DNA from: Lachnospiraceae bacterium UBA3273
Lineage (GTDB): Bacteria > Bacillota > Clostridia > Lachnospirales > Lachnospiraceae
DNA: 64,000 bases
Direction of reading: 5' to 3'
Assembly (NCBI GenBank): GCA_002362385.1
Contig: DEUB01000029.1
Span: forward strand, 1 to 64,000
Shown: positions 52,119 through 60,575 of the stretch, piece after piece
Numbering within the stretch: position 1 is the stretch's first letter
Layout: the number at the start of each line of letters is the position of its first letter
Made by a program: the position numbers and the translations under genes
The notes under the pieces: model-generated
The model's database searches: none
Told to the model about the DNA's origin: nothing
The model's input: the letters and a program-made list of their open reading frames with translations, nothing else

Positions 52119-53747
52119 ATGGCAAACCAAAACAAGACAAAAAAAGGAAATTTTATAGGAAGAAACAGGCTTCAGGCGGTTTCGGCGCTGGTAATTTTTA
52201 TAGGAATGTTAATAAAAATGATTTTTCTGCGTTCCAGGATCGAGGCGGTAGGGACGGGATTTTACCTGACTGTGCTTACATTGGTCATGACGATTACCAT
52301 GCTTTTGGCCAACACCCTAAGAGAAGCGGTTAAAAAGGCTGTATTCTACAGGAAATCGAGAGGACAGTATAAAAACGCTTTAAAGATCATGAATACGGGG
52401 GCCGTTATAGGCGCTGCGGCAGGTATTGTCATTGCGCTCATACTGCTTTTTACGGCGGGGAGGATGACTGCCGTACGCCTTCATCTGGGACCTTACGGGA
52501 CGTTTCCCATGGTGGTTTTGGCGGCGTCCATACCCTTTCTTCTTTCCGGTTATGGAATATTGGGCTGCTTTGACGGATTTTCTTTTGAGGTCGCCGACGG
52601 TGCGGCGAAGATAATCTTCGGCATTTCGGATCTGCTTTTCAGCCTGGTCCTTGTATTTTTGGCATGCGGAATGGGAAAGGTCCACAGCGGGCTTTTACAT
52701 GACGATTACGTTGTTTATTCCTTTGGGGCGACGGGTGCGGCTGCGGGATTTAGCGGCGCCTGCTTTGTGGCCTTCATATGGCTTATTTTCCTCTTCAGGG
52801 TGTTCCGCAAAAGAATGCAAAGCCTTGTAAACCAGGATATGAGCCGCAGCCTGGAGACCTTTTTTGAGCAGGCGGCGGGGCTTTTTGGCGCCTGTGGGAT
52901 CTCCTTTACCAGATTTCTTGTTCTGTCCGGAACCTTTTTCATCAATCTGATCTTCTTTTTTAAAAACCTAAAAACTCTGGATGCATCTACCCAGTTCGGC
53001 ATTTATCTTTCAGAGAATCTTTTGTGGTTTTTGCTCCCTGTCTTTTTTACTTTCATACTGGGCAGCTTTACCCATGATTACCTGGAAAAGATCATGAAAA
53101 AAGAAGATATTTACCATGCGGGCATGAGGATCGTAATGGGCGTTAAGCAGTATCTGTGCTGTGTGCTTCCGATGTTTGTCATATGCGGCATAATTTATCC
53201 TGCTTTAAACGAATCCTTTTATAAAAGCACCGTAACTTCTCCCAATCTGCCGGCCCTTTTGTTTGCCGTCCTTTTTGGAGCGGGCCTTCTGCTGTGCGGC
53301 ATGTTGAAGGGGATCGGTAATGAGTGGATCGGCACCATTTGCGGAGCAGCGGCTTTTGTTGCACAGACCGTCTTTGTGATCGTCCTGTTTTCCAAAAAGT
53401 GTGATTTGAGCGCACTTTTGTATGGCAACCTTATTTTTGCCCTTGTGTTTTTTGCCGGATGCGCCTTCTTTGTGGGAAGGTTCTGCGTATACAAAAAGCA
53501 TCTTTCGACAAATCTGCTGATGCCTATCGTGGCCCTGCTGGCGCTTGTTTTATCAGCGGTCCTGTGTATGCTGTTAAAGGACGCGATAGGAAATATCCCC
53601 GCCGTAGCGGCCGCCATTTTGCTTTCCTGCATTATACATGCGGTGACCCTGGTAATCCTAGGATGCGTCAGGGAAGGGGAATTAAATGATTTTCCCCAGG
53701 GCGGTCTTTTGAGGTTCGCAGGCAGGCTGTTAGGCATTTATTCATAG
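52119..53747 (+). CDS. Polytopic MOP/SpoVB-like flippase family membrane protein
   Basis: 542 aa with ~13-14 helices, short basic loops and a periodic helix pattern suggestive of the MOP superfamily (SpoVB, MurJ, Wzx). Evidence is topology and location behind ybeY rather than a specific motif; sequence identity to any named family was not recognised. It starts 11 bp after ybeY with GGTACGGC upstream. Possible role: lipid-linked precursor or polysaccharide transport during envelope/spore cortex synthesis. Treat the name as tentative. Confidence 0.6.
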   Translation: MANQNKTKKGNFIGRNRLQAVSALVIFIGMLIKMIFLRSRIEAVGTGFYLTVLTLVMTITMLLANTLREAVKKAVFYRKSRGQYKNALKIMNTGAVIGAAAGIVIALILLFTAGRMTAVRLHLGPYGTFPMVVLAASIPFLLSGYGILGCFDGFSFEVADGAAKIIFGISDLLFSLVLVFLACGMGKVHSGLLHDDYVVYSFGATGAAAGFSGACFVAFIWLIFLFRVFRKRMQSLVNQDMSRSLETFFEQAAGLFGACGISFTRFLVLSGTFFINLIFFFKNLKTLDASTQFGIYLSENLLWFLLPVFFTFILGSFTHDYLEKIMKKEDIYHAGMRIVMGVKQYLCCVLPMFVICGIIYPALNESFYKSTVTSPNLPALLFAVLFGAGLLLCGMLKGIGNEWIGTICGAAAFVAQTVFVIVLFSKKCDLSALLYGNLIFALVFFAGCAFFVGRFCVYKKHLSTNLLMPIVALLALVLSAVLCMLLKDAIGNIPAVAAAILLSCIIHAVTLVILGCVREGELNDFPQGGLLRFAGRLLGIYS

Positions 53748-53779
53748 GATGAAAAGGAGGTTTCCATATCTGCCCGGTC

Positions 53780-53831
53780 TATTTTTGCAAAAATAAAAAG
53801 TGAATAAAAACGGTCCTTCGGGCTGATACTG
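53780..53831 (+). promoter_or_regulatory. Palindrome and sporulation-type promoter candidate before the BofC-like gene
   Basis: TATTTTTGCAAAAATA (53780-53795) is a perfect 16-bp palindrome. Downstream, GAATA (53802-53806), an 18-nt spacer and GATACTG (53825-53831) match a sigma-G-type pattern (GHATR/CATWHTA) at 5 of 5 and 5 of 7 positions. No convincing sigma-A pair was found. Confidence 0.3.
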
Positions 53832-53849
53832 ATTATAAAGGAGTTCATT

Positions 53850-54620
53850 ATGAAATACTTATATCGTATCAGCCTGATTTTTATGATCCTGACTATTACG
53901 TCAGCTCTGGTCCTGGGAGTATATTTTTTCTACCAGACAAATAAAGCAAAAGAAGATGACCGTGAAACGGAAAAAAAGGATATGACACTGGAAACTGCGG
54001 TTGCAGGAGGCACTACGGACTGCGACACGGAATATATTGTCCTGGAATATGACCTTGTTTCGGGAAACAGTGTGCCTTATGTAGAAAGGATTCCGGCAAA
54101 ATATATAGGAAAGACCAAAGAAGAGATGGAAACGCTGCTTTTGGAAGAGGAAAAAGCGCCTACTCTGAGAGAGAGGGAGAAGGGACTTAAATCGATCAGG
54201 CTTTCGGCGTTTTCAAGAGAACGGATCGTTGTGGTAAAGAGCTATGAACCGGTACGGGAGGAAGCGGAAAAAACAGTCAGCGGTCAGAACGGATACCGGG
54301 CGGCAGATGAGGAGCAGGAAGAGAGGGACGCCATGGGAATGGCCAGCCGGGAGGAAGATGAGGAGACGAAAGCCCAGGCGTTGGAAACCATGGGGTCCGG
54401 CAATAAGCGGATCAGCGAGCTGATAGATACGGGAGCGTATTACCTTATGGCGAGAGAAGGCTTTGTGTGCGTCTATTATGAGGATTTGAAAACCATTTAT
54501 CTTACTACGGAAATCCCCATCGACCATCTGCCGGATAAGGTCAGACAGGAGATATTGGATAAAAAATATATGAAAAACGAAGAAGAACTTTACAATTTTC
54601 TTGAGTCTTATTCCAGTTAG
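53850..54620 (+). CDS. BofC-like secreted/anchored protein
   Basis: 256 aa with an N-terminal signal-anchor helix (~8-28). Residues ~62-100 (EYIVLEYDLVSGNSVPYVERIPAKYIGKTKEEM) and the C-terminal ~60 (GAYYLMAREGFVCVYYEDLKTIY, then IPIDHLPDKVRQEI and ELYNFLESYSS) align by eye with the N- and C-terminal domains of BofC, the forespore protein that restrains the SpoIVB protease before sigma-K activation. The central ~50 residues are acidic and low-complexity, absent in Bacillus BofC (170 aa). The gene is 103 bp after the flippase with AAAGGAG 9 nt upstream. The BofC call is moderate. Confidence 0.55.
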   Translation: MKYLYRISLIFMILTITSALVLGVYFFYQTNKAKEDDRETEKKDMTLETAVAGGTTDCDTEYIVLEYDLVSGNSVPYVERIPAKYIGKTKEEMETLLLEEEKAPTLREREKGLKSIRLSAFSRERIVVVKSYEPVREEAEKTVSGQNGYRAADEEQEERDAMGMASREEDEETKAQALETMGSGNKRISELIDTGAYYLMAREGFVCVYYEDLKTIYLTTEIPIDHLPDKVRQEILDKKYMKNEEELYNFLESYSS

Positions 54621-54657
54621 AGGTATAATTTTAATATCTGTGCATGGAGGAAGGCGT

Positions 54658-55902
54658 ATGAAAAGGTCTGTATGCGTGGCAGGAGGAGGCGCTTCCGGTA
54701 TGATGGCGGCAATTGCCGCAGCAAGGGCGGGAGCGGATGTGACCATTTTGGAAAAAAATGACCGTCCGGGTAAAAAAATTCTGATGACAGGGAACGGAAA
54801 ATGCAATCTGACGAACCTGGATATGGGTATTTTTGCTTACTACATCGAAGACGGGGCCTCTCCTGTAGGAAGGATCCTGGAGCAATTTGACGAAAAGGCT
54901 TTGATAGAACTGTTTAAGGAGCTGGGGATGGATGTAACCGTAGCCAGGGATTCCTATGTCTATCCCAAAACCCAGACGGCGTCTACGGTGTTAAATGTTT
55001 TAAGGCGTGCCCTGAAGGAGTTTGGCGTTTCCTGTAAAACGGACACGAAAGTGACAAACATTAAAAAGGAATCTTCGGGATTTAGTATTGAAACGGACAA
55101 AGGTGCTTTTTTTGCAGACAGGGTCATCATTTCCATGGGCGGAAAGTCTTTTCCCAAAACAGGTTCGGATGGGGACGGATTTTTGCTGGCAAAAAAGCTT
55201 GGGCTTTCCATGCAGCCTGATTACCCGGCGCTGACGGCGTTAATATGTCCCGTTGAGGGGCAGAGGATGATTTCCGGACTCCGGGCTGACGGGGAAGTTT
55301 CACTTTTGATAGACGGGAAAAAGGTCTTTCGGGATTCCGGGCAGATCCAGTTTACGGACTACGGGATTTCGGGAATACCGGTGTTTCAGGTAAGCAGATT
55401 TGCTTCCGCCCTGCTGTGGAACCGGAATAAAGGAAAAAAGGCGCGGCGCCGTATCGAGGCGGCGGTCAATCTGTTTCCCGATATGGGGGAAGATGAGCTT
55501 TTCTTAAAGATAGAAGGGCAGTTAAAAAGATTTTCCGGTATGACTTATGAAGAGGCCATGACCGGATTGTTACATAAAAAATGGATCGAGTTTTTCGGAA
55601 AAAGGCTGGGGCTTTTTTCATATCCCGACGCCGGGAGCATTCCTCAAAAGACCGTAAAGGAATTAGCTTCTGAGCTTGTGAAACTGTCTTTTCCCGTGGA
55701 AGGCGTAAAAGGCTATGATTTTTGTCAGGTGACCGGCGGAGGCGTGGATTTATCCTGTGTGGATGAGCATTTGCAGGCAAAGGCGTATCCCGGGCTTTTT
55801 CTGACAGGGGAGCTTTTGGATGTAACGGGTAAGTGCGGAGGCTATAATCTCCAATGGGCATTTTCCACGGGGTATATCGCAGGAACCTGCGCGGCAGAAT
55901 AG
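54658..55902 (+). CDS. HI0933/BaiN-family NAD(P)/FAD-dependent oxidoreductase
   Basis: 414 aa. FAD Rossmann motif VAGGGASGMMAAIAAARAGADVTILEKNDRPGKKILMTGNGKCNLTN at the N-terminus, GGKSFPKTGSDGDGF centrally and CQVTGGGVDLSCVDEHLQ/GGYNLQWAFSTGYIAG at the C-terminus: the HI0933-like family. BaiN in Clostridium scindens, a bile-acid enzyme, belongs here, but most members are uncharacterised and context (between BofC-like and another flavoprotein) does not indicate bile acids. ATG 54658 follows GGAGGAAGG. Confidence 0.88.
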   Translation: MKRSVCVAGGGASGMMAAIAAARAGADVTILEKNDRPGKKILMTGNGKCNLTNLDMGIFAYYIEDGASPVGRILEQFDEKALIELFKELGMDVTVARDSYVYPKTQTASTVLNVLRRALKEFGVSCKTDTKVTNIKKESSGFSIETDKGAFFADRVIISMGGKSFPKTGSDGDGFLLAKKLGLSMQPDYPALTALICPVEGQRMISGLRADGEVSLLIDGKKVFRDSGQIQFTDYGISGIPVFQVSRFASALLWNRNKGKKARRRIEAAVNLFPDMGEDELFLKIEGQLKRFSGMTYEEAMTGLLHKKWIEFFGKRLGLFSYPDAGSIPQKTVKELASELVKLSFPVEGVKGYDFCQVTGGGVDLSCVDEHLQAKAYPGLFLTGELLDVTGKCGGYNLQWAFSTGYIAGTCAAE

Positions 55903-55910
55903 GAAAGATC

Positions 55911-57551
55911 ATGATAAAATACCAACAGTTAAAGATGCATCCCGGTTATACCATGGAGGATGTACAGAAAAAAATAGCGCAAAACCTTCATGTTTCCCGG
56001 GAACTCATAAAAGAGCCGGAAATTTTAAGGGAGTCCATAGATGCCAGAAAAAAACCGCAGATATTTTATATCCTTTCTGTGGCCTTTTCTTCGGACAATG
56101 AAAGTGCACTGCTTAAAAAATTCGGAAAGAAGGGAGAAATTGCCCCTTACGAAAAAAAGGAGGTAAGACTTCCCGTCATAGATAAGACATCGATCACGGA
56201 CAGACCCTTAGTCATCGGCGCGGGGCCGGCAGGACTATTCTGCTGTTATTATCTTGCAAAAGCAGGCTTAGGGCCGATCCTGTTAGAACGGGGAAAATGC
56301 GTTGAAGAGAGAACGGCTGACGTAGACGCTTTCTGGGAAAAAGGGAATCTTAATACGGAATCCAACGTACAGTTTGGCGAAGGGGGAGCCGGCGCTTTTT
56401 CCGACGGAAAACTGAACACCTTAAACAAAGACCCGTTGGGCTATCAGGCAAAAATACTGAGTCTCTTTGTGGAAATGGGAGCGGATCCGAAGATTTTGTA
56501 TGAACAGAAGCCCCATTTAGGGACGGATAAGCTGATCTCCATTGTGAGAAATCTCCGCAGGGAGATCATCCGTTTGGGCGGCGAAGTAAGGTTCGGGGCA
56601 AAGGTCACGGATTTTCTCATAGAGGAGAAAAAGAAAATAAAAGGCGTCATCATAAATGATGGGGAAAAGCTTTATGCAGAGCATATCGTTCTGGCCATCG
56701 GCCACAGCGCCAGGGATACGTTTCAGGTGCTGGAAAGATCGGGCTTTGCCATGGAACCCAAGGCTTTTGCGGTGGGATACCGGGTACAGCATCCCCAGAA
56801 GGATATTGACGAAAGCCAGTACGGGGAAGAAAATCTGGGGAAATTCCCCCCTGCCCCCTATAAACTGACGGCAAAGGCCAAAAACGGGAGGAGCGTATAC
56901 AGCTTTTGCATGTGCCCCGGCGGATATGTGGTCAATTCTTCATCGGAAGAAAACGCTCTCTGCATCAACGGCATGAGCTACAGCGACCGCGGAGGAAAAA
57001 ACGCCAACAGCGCCATTGTGATGTCGGTTACGCCGGAGGACTTTAAAGATAAGGGGCCTTTGGGCGGCATGTATTTTCAAAAGGAATTGGAGCGGCAGGC
57101 ATATGAAAGGGGAAAAGGCGCCATTCCGATCCAGAGGCTTGAGGATTTTATAAAGAACCGGCCTTCAAAAGGAGAAGGGGCCATAAAGCCCTGTATGAAG
57201 GGGCGTTTTTCCTTTGCCGATCTAAGGGGCTTGCTGCCTGATGAGCTGGAAGAGGCTTTTATGGACGGCATGGAGCAGTTTGGCAGGAAAATTCCCGTAT
57301 TCCGCCATAAGGATGCTATTGTGGCAGGCGTGGAGGCAAGGACTTCTTCTCCTGTGAGGATTTTAAGAGATGAAAATTTCCAGAGCCTTTCTTTGGAAGG
57401 CATTTATCCCTGCGGGGAAGGCGCGGGATATGCGGGAGGCATTACTTCTGCGGCAACGGACGGCCTCCGGGTGGCCATTGCCCTGATCGAAGACTTAAGC
57501 TTTGGCGGATGTAAAAGGCCCGGAAAGGGATTTAGGAGGAAACAGCAGTGA
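55911..57551 (+). CDS. FAD-dependent oxidoreductase (COG2509-type dehydrogenase)
   Basis: 546 aa, uncharacterised FAD-dependent dehydrogenase family. N-terminal ~90 residues are alpha/beta, then FAD motif VIGAGPAGLFCCYYLAKAGLGPILLERG, the conserved NTESNVQFGEGGAGAFSDGKLNT block, and a C-terminal PCGEGAGYAGGITSAATDGLRVA. ATG 55911 starts 9 bp after the preceding stop with AGGAAAG 4 nt upstream. Its stop overlaps proB by 4 nt (GTGA). Substrate unknown. Confidence 0.88.
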   Translation: MIKYQQLKMHPGYTMEDVQKKIAQNLHVSRELIKEPEILRESIDARKKPQIFYILSVAFSSDNESALLKKFGKKGEIAPYEKKEVRLPVIDKTSITDRPLVIGAGPAGLFCCYYLAKAGLGPILLERGKCVEERTADVDAFWEKGNLNTESNVQFGEGGAGAFSDGKLNTLNKDPLGYQAKILSLFVEMGADPKILYEQKPHLGTDKLISIVRNLRREIIRLGGEVRFGAKVTDFLIEEKKKIKGVIINDGEKLYAEHIVLAIGHSARDTFQVLERSGFAMEPKAFAVGYRVQHPQKDIDESQYGEENLGKFPPAPYKLTAKAKNGRSVYSFCMCPGGYVVNSSSEENALCINGMSYSDRGGKNANSAIVMSVTPEDFKDKGPLGGMYFQKELERQAYERGKGAIPIQRLEDFIKNRPSKGEGAIKPCMKGRFSFADLRGLLPDELEEAFMDGMEQFGRKIPVFRHKDAIVAGVEARTSSPVRILRDENFQSLSLEGIYPCGEGAGYAGGITSAATDGLRVAIALIEDLSFGGCKRPGKGFRRKQQ

Positions 57552-58399
57552 ATTTACGTGATCATATCAAAGATAAGCAGAGGATCGTCATAAAGGTGGG
57601 ATCGTCCTCTTTGCAGCATAAGGAAACGGGAGGGCTTGATTACATTAAGCTGGAGGTCTTGGTCCGGGAATTATGCGACATCAGAAATCAGGGAAAGGAT
57701 GTTATTTTGGTCTCCTCCGGCGCCATTGCCGTTGGAAAAAGAGCGGTCCGTTTGGGAAAGGACGACAACCCCATCGCGGTAAAGCAGGCGTGTGCGGCTA
57801 TCGGGCAGGCAAGGCTTATGATGACTTACCAGAAGATCTTTTCGGAATATAATCATGTGGCGGCGCAGATCCTTATGACCAAAAACACCATTGTGGATCC
57901 CTTGAACCGTTTTAACGCCCACAATACTTTTTCGGAGCTTTTGAAGCTGGGAGTCATTCCTATCGTTAATGAAAATGATACGGTTGCCACCTATGAGATC
58001 AAATTCGGCGATAATGATACCCTTTCAGCCATTGTTGCCGCCCTGGTGGATGCGGACCTCTTAATTCTTTTATCCGATATCGACGGGCTCTATACCGATG
58101 ATCCCAATAGGAATCCCGATGCGGTCTTTATCGGCCAGGTAGAGGAGCTGACCGATGAACTGATGGATATGGGAAAGGAAACGACGGGAAGCAATGTGGG
58201 TACAGGGGGGATGAATACCAAGCTTTTGGCGGCAAAGATCGCCACCAAGGCGGGGGCGGATATGATCATAGCCAACGCCGACGATATGCGGATCATCCAC
58301 AGGATCATGGACGGAAGGGACATCGGGACCATTTTTAAGGCAAAAAAAGACGAGAATTTTTATCTGGCCGATTATGTGGCGGCGATGGATCAGGATTAA
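57548..58399 (+). CDS. proB: Glutamate 5-kinase, short form without PUA
   Basis: 283 aa. First step of proline synthesis: ATP-dependent phosphorylation of glutamate. AAK-fold blocks: VIKVGSSSL, LVSSGAIAVGKRAV, NENDTVATYEIKFGDNDTLSA and VGTGGMNTKLLAAKIATKAGAD. The C-terminal PUA domain of longer ProB is absent, as in some clostridial versions. GTG start overlaps the preceding TGA. The partner proA is not adjacent in this window; the next gene is 5-formyl-THF cyclo-ligase. Confidence 0.95.
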   Translation: MNLRDHIKDKQRIVIKVGSSSLQHKETGGLDYIKLEVLVRELCDIRNQGKDVILVSSGAIAVGKRAVRLGKDDNPIAVKQACAAIGQARLMMTYQKIFSEYNHVAAQILMTKNTIVDPLNRFNAHNTFSELLKLGVIPIVNENDTVATYEIKFGDNDTLSAIVAALVDADLLILLSDIDGLYTDDPNRNPDAVFIGQVEELTDELMDMGKETTGSNVGTGGMNTKLLAAKIATKAGADMIIANADDMRIIHRIMDGRDIGTIFKAKKDENFYLADYVAAMDQD

Positions 58400-58437
58400 A
58401 GAAAAAGACGGTACGATTACGGATCTGGGGGAGAAAT

Positions 58438-59001
58438 TTGGAAGAAAAGAAAATTTTGAGAAATAAAATGAAGGCTTTAAGGGATCGGCTTTCCTATGAG
58501 GAAGTCCTGGATTTAAGCCAGATGATCACGGAAAAAGCAGTATCCTGTTATGAGTTTTTAGAGGCAGAGGATATTTTGGTCTATATGCATTATCAAAACG
58601 AGGTGCGCACCGACGGCATCATAGCTTATGCATGGATGATGAAAAAAAGGGTCTTTGTGCCAAGGGTAAAGGAGCATACCATGGATTTTTATGAGATCCA
58701 TGATTTAAAAGAGTGTGAACCGGGCTATATGGGTATTCCCGAGCCGCCCCTTTGTGCATCCCCCTATAGTTTTAAGGAAGGACGGGATGCCCTTATGATC
58801 CTGCCGGGGCTTGCTTTTGACAAAAAGGGAGGAAGGCTCGGCTACGGAGGAGGCTTCTACGACCGCTTTTTGGAATCGCACCCTTCCTTAACAAAAATGG
58901 GGATCGGATTTGCGTTTCAATGCATAGAGGAGGTCCCTGTTAACACACAGGACATCAATATGGATGTGATTGTAACGGAAGAGAAAACATGTATTATATA
59001 A
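58438..59001 (+). CDS. ygfA: 5-formyltetrahydrofolate cyclo-ligase
   Basis: 187 aa. Converts 5-formyl-THF to 5,10-methenyl-THF with ATP, recycling the stable folate. Signature GGRLGYGGGFYDRFL and LPGLAFDKKGGRLG are intact, and the N-terminal KNKMKALRDRLSYEE helix is typical. Start TTG 58438 has GGGGGAG 6 nt upstream. Fits the one-carbon enzymes fhs and folD at 31-34 kb, but is in a different transcription unit. Confidence 0.93.
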   Translation: MEEKKILRNKMKALRDRLSYEEVLDLSQMITEKAVSCYEFLEAEDILVYMHYQNEVRTDGIIAYAWMMKKRVFVPRVKEHTMDFYEIHDLKECEPGYMGIPEPPLCASPYSFKEGRDALMILPGLAFDKKGGRLGYGGGFYDRFLESHPSLTKMGIGFAFQCIEEVPVNTQDINMDVIVTEEKTCII

Positions 59002-59088
59002 GCAGGTTTTTGTATTATGTGAGCGGGCATTTGAGTGCGGCAGGAAAGAGACACATGGTCAGTGCAGACCGATATGAAAGGATTTGAA

Positions 59089-60483
59089 ATGGAAGAAGCA
59101 CAACTTCAGTATGAATACATAGAAAAAGCAAAAAAAATAGTAAGGGAAAAGGCGGAAGAAAAGGGAAGCAAACTGACCTGTTGTGTAGTAACCTTCGGCT
59201 GTCAGATGAACGCCAGGGATTCCGAAAAGCTTTCGGGAATTTTAAATGCGGCGGGCTTTGAAGAAACGGAGGACGAGAATGCGGATTTAGTCATTTATAA
59301 TACCTGCACTGTCCGCGATAACGCCAATCAGAGGGTGTACGGGCGCTTAGGGGTGTTAAACGGCTATAAACGGAGAAATCCCCGTATGAAGATCTGCCTG
59401 TGCGGCTGTATGATGCAGGAGCCTTCCGTTATTGAAAAAATAAAAAAGAGCTATTCCTTTGTGGACCTTATTTTCGGAACCCACAATATTTTCAAATTTG
59501 CCGAGCTTTTAGTGGAAATGTATGAGGCGGACGGTATGCTCATCGATATCTGGAAGGATACGGACCAGATCGTGGAAAAGCTTCCCGTACAGCGCAAATA
59601 TCCTTTTAAATCGGGAATCAATATCATGTTCGGCTGCAATAATTTCTGCTGCTACTGTATCGTGCCTTATGTAAGGGGAAGAGAGCGGAGCAGGGAGCCT
59701 TTAGAAATTCTTTCCGAGATCAGGGCCCTTGCGGCGGAGGGCGTGGTGGAGATCATGCTTTTGGGGCAGAATGTGAATTCCTACGGCAAAAACTTAAAAA
59801 ATCCCGTTTCCTTTGCGGAACTGTTAAGGCAGGTAGAGCAAATAGACGGGATAGAGAGGATCCGTTTTATGACCTCCCATCCCAAGGATCTGTCCGATGA
59901 ACTGATCTTAGTCATGAAAAATTCAAAGAAGATCTGCAGGCATCTTCATCTGCCCCTTCAGTCCGGCTCCACCCGGATCTTAAAGGAGATGAACCGCCGT
60001 TATACAAAGGAGCAGTATCTTTTGCTGGCGGAAAAGATCAGAAGGGAAATTCCCGATATTTCCATTACTACGGATATTATCGTGGGCTTTCCGGGAGAGA
60101 CCTATGAGGATGTTCTAGAGACCATAGATGTGATAAGGAAGGTACAGTATGACAACGCATTTACCTTCCAGTATTCCAAGAGGACGGGAACCCCGGCGGC
60201 CGCCATGGAAAACCAGGTGGATAAGGAAACGGTCACAAAGCATTTTGACGAGGTGCTTTCCGTTGTACAGCATACGGCAAAGGAGCGGGCAAAGCTTTTA
60301 GAGGGGCTTACCATGGACGCCCTTGTGGAGGAAATAAACGAGCATGATGAAAGTCTGGTCACGGGAAGGCTTTCCAACAATATGATCGTCCATTTTAAGG
60401 GGACAAAGGAGCTTATTGGGAAAATCGTTCCCGTTTTCTTAAAGGAATGCAGGGGCTTTTACTATTTTGGAGAAATGTTATAA
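59089..60483 (+). CDS. miaB: tRNA methylthiotransferase MiaB
   Basis: 464 aa. Radical-SAM enzyme that 2-methylthiolates N6-isopentenyl-adenosine-37 of tRNA. N-terminal auxiliary cluster cysteines Cys38 (FGCQMN), Cys73 (NTCTVR) and Cys107 (CGCMMQ); radical-SAM motif CNNFCCYC as Cys183, Cys187, Cys190; TRAM domain at the end (~395-460). ATG 59089 has AAAGGA 6 nt upstream; upstream in-frame starts (59035 GTG, 59074 ATG) lie before that site. Followed by mutS-mutL, the common clostridial arrangement. Confidence 0.95.
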   Translation: MEEAQLQYEYIEKAKKIVREKAEEKGSKLTCCVVTFGCQMNARDSEKLSGILNAAGFEETEDENADLVIYNTCTVRDNANQRVYGRLGVLNGYKRRNPRMKICLCGCMMQEPSVIEKIKKSYSFVDLIFGTHNIFKFAELLVEMYEADGMLIDIWKDTDQIVEKLPVQRKYPFKSGINIMFGCNNFCCYCIVPYVRGRERSREPLEILSEIRALAAEGVVEIMLLGQNVNSYGKNLKNPVSFAELLRQVEQIDGIERIRFMTSHPKDLSDELILVMKNSKKICRHLHLPLQSGSTRILKEMNRRYTKEQYLLLAEKIRREIPDISITTDIIVGFPGETYEDVLETIDVIRKVQYDNAFTFQYSKRTGTPAAAMENQVDKETVTKHFDEVLSVVQHTAKERAKLLEGLTMDALVEEINEHDESLVTGRLSNNMIVHFKGTKELIGKIVPVFLKECRGFYYFGEML

Positions 60484-60492
60484 AAAGAACCT

Positions 60493-60522
60493 TTGCAAAA
60501 ATTTGGCAAAAAATGTTATGAT
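60493..60522 (+). promoter_or_regulatory. Candidate promoter of mutSL
   Basis: TTGCAA at 60493-60498, 18 nt, TATGAT at 60517-60522. The -35 is 4 of 6, the -10 is 5 of 6; the distance to ATG 60576 is ordinary. Confidence 0.45.
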
Positions 60523-60575
60523 GATGAAGGAACAGTTAGTTATATGAAACTGCGATGAGAAAGCAGGGAGAAACA

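Noticed and set aside
54658..55902. HI0933 flavoprotein as the bile-acid enzyme BaiN
   Set aside because: Family membership alone does not imply bile-acid activity, and no bai genes are present in the window.
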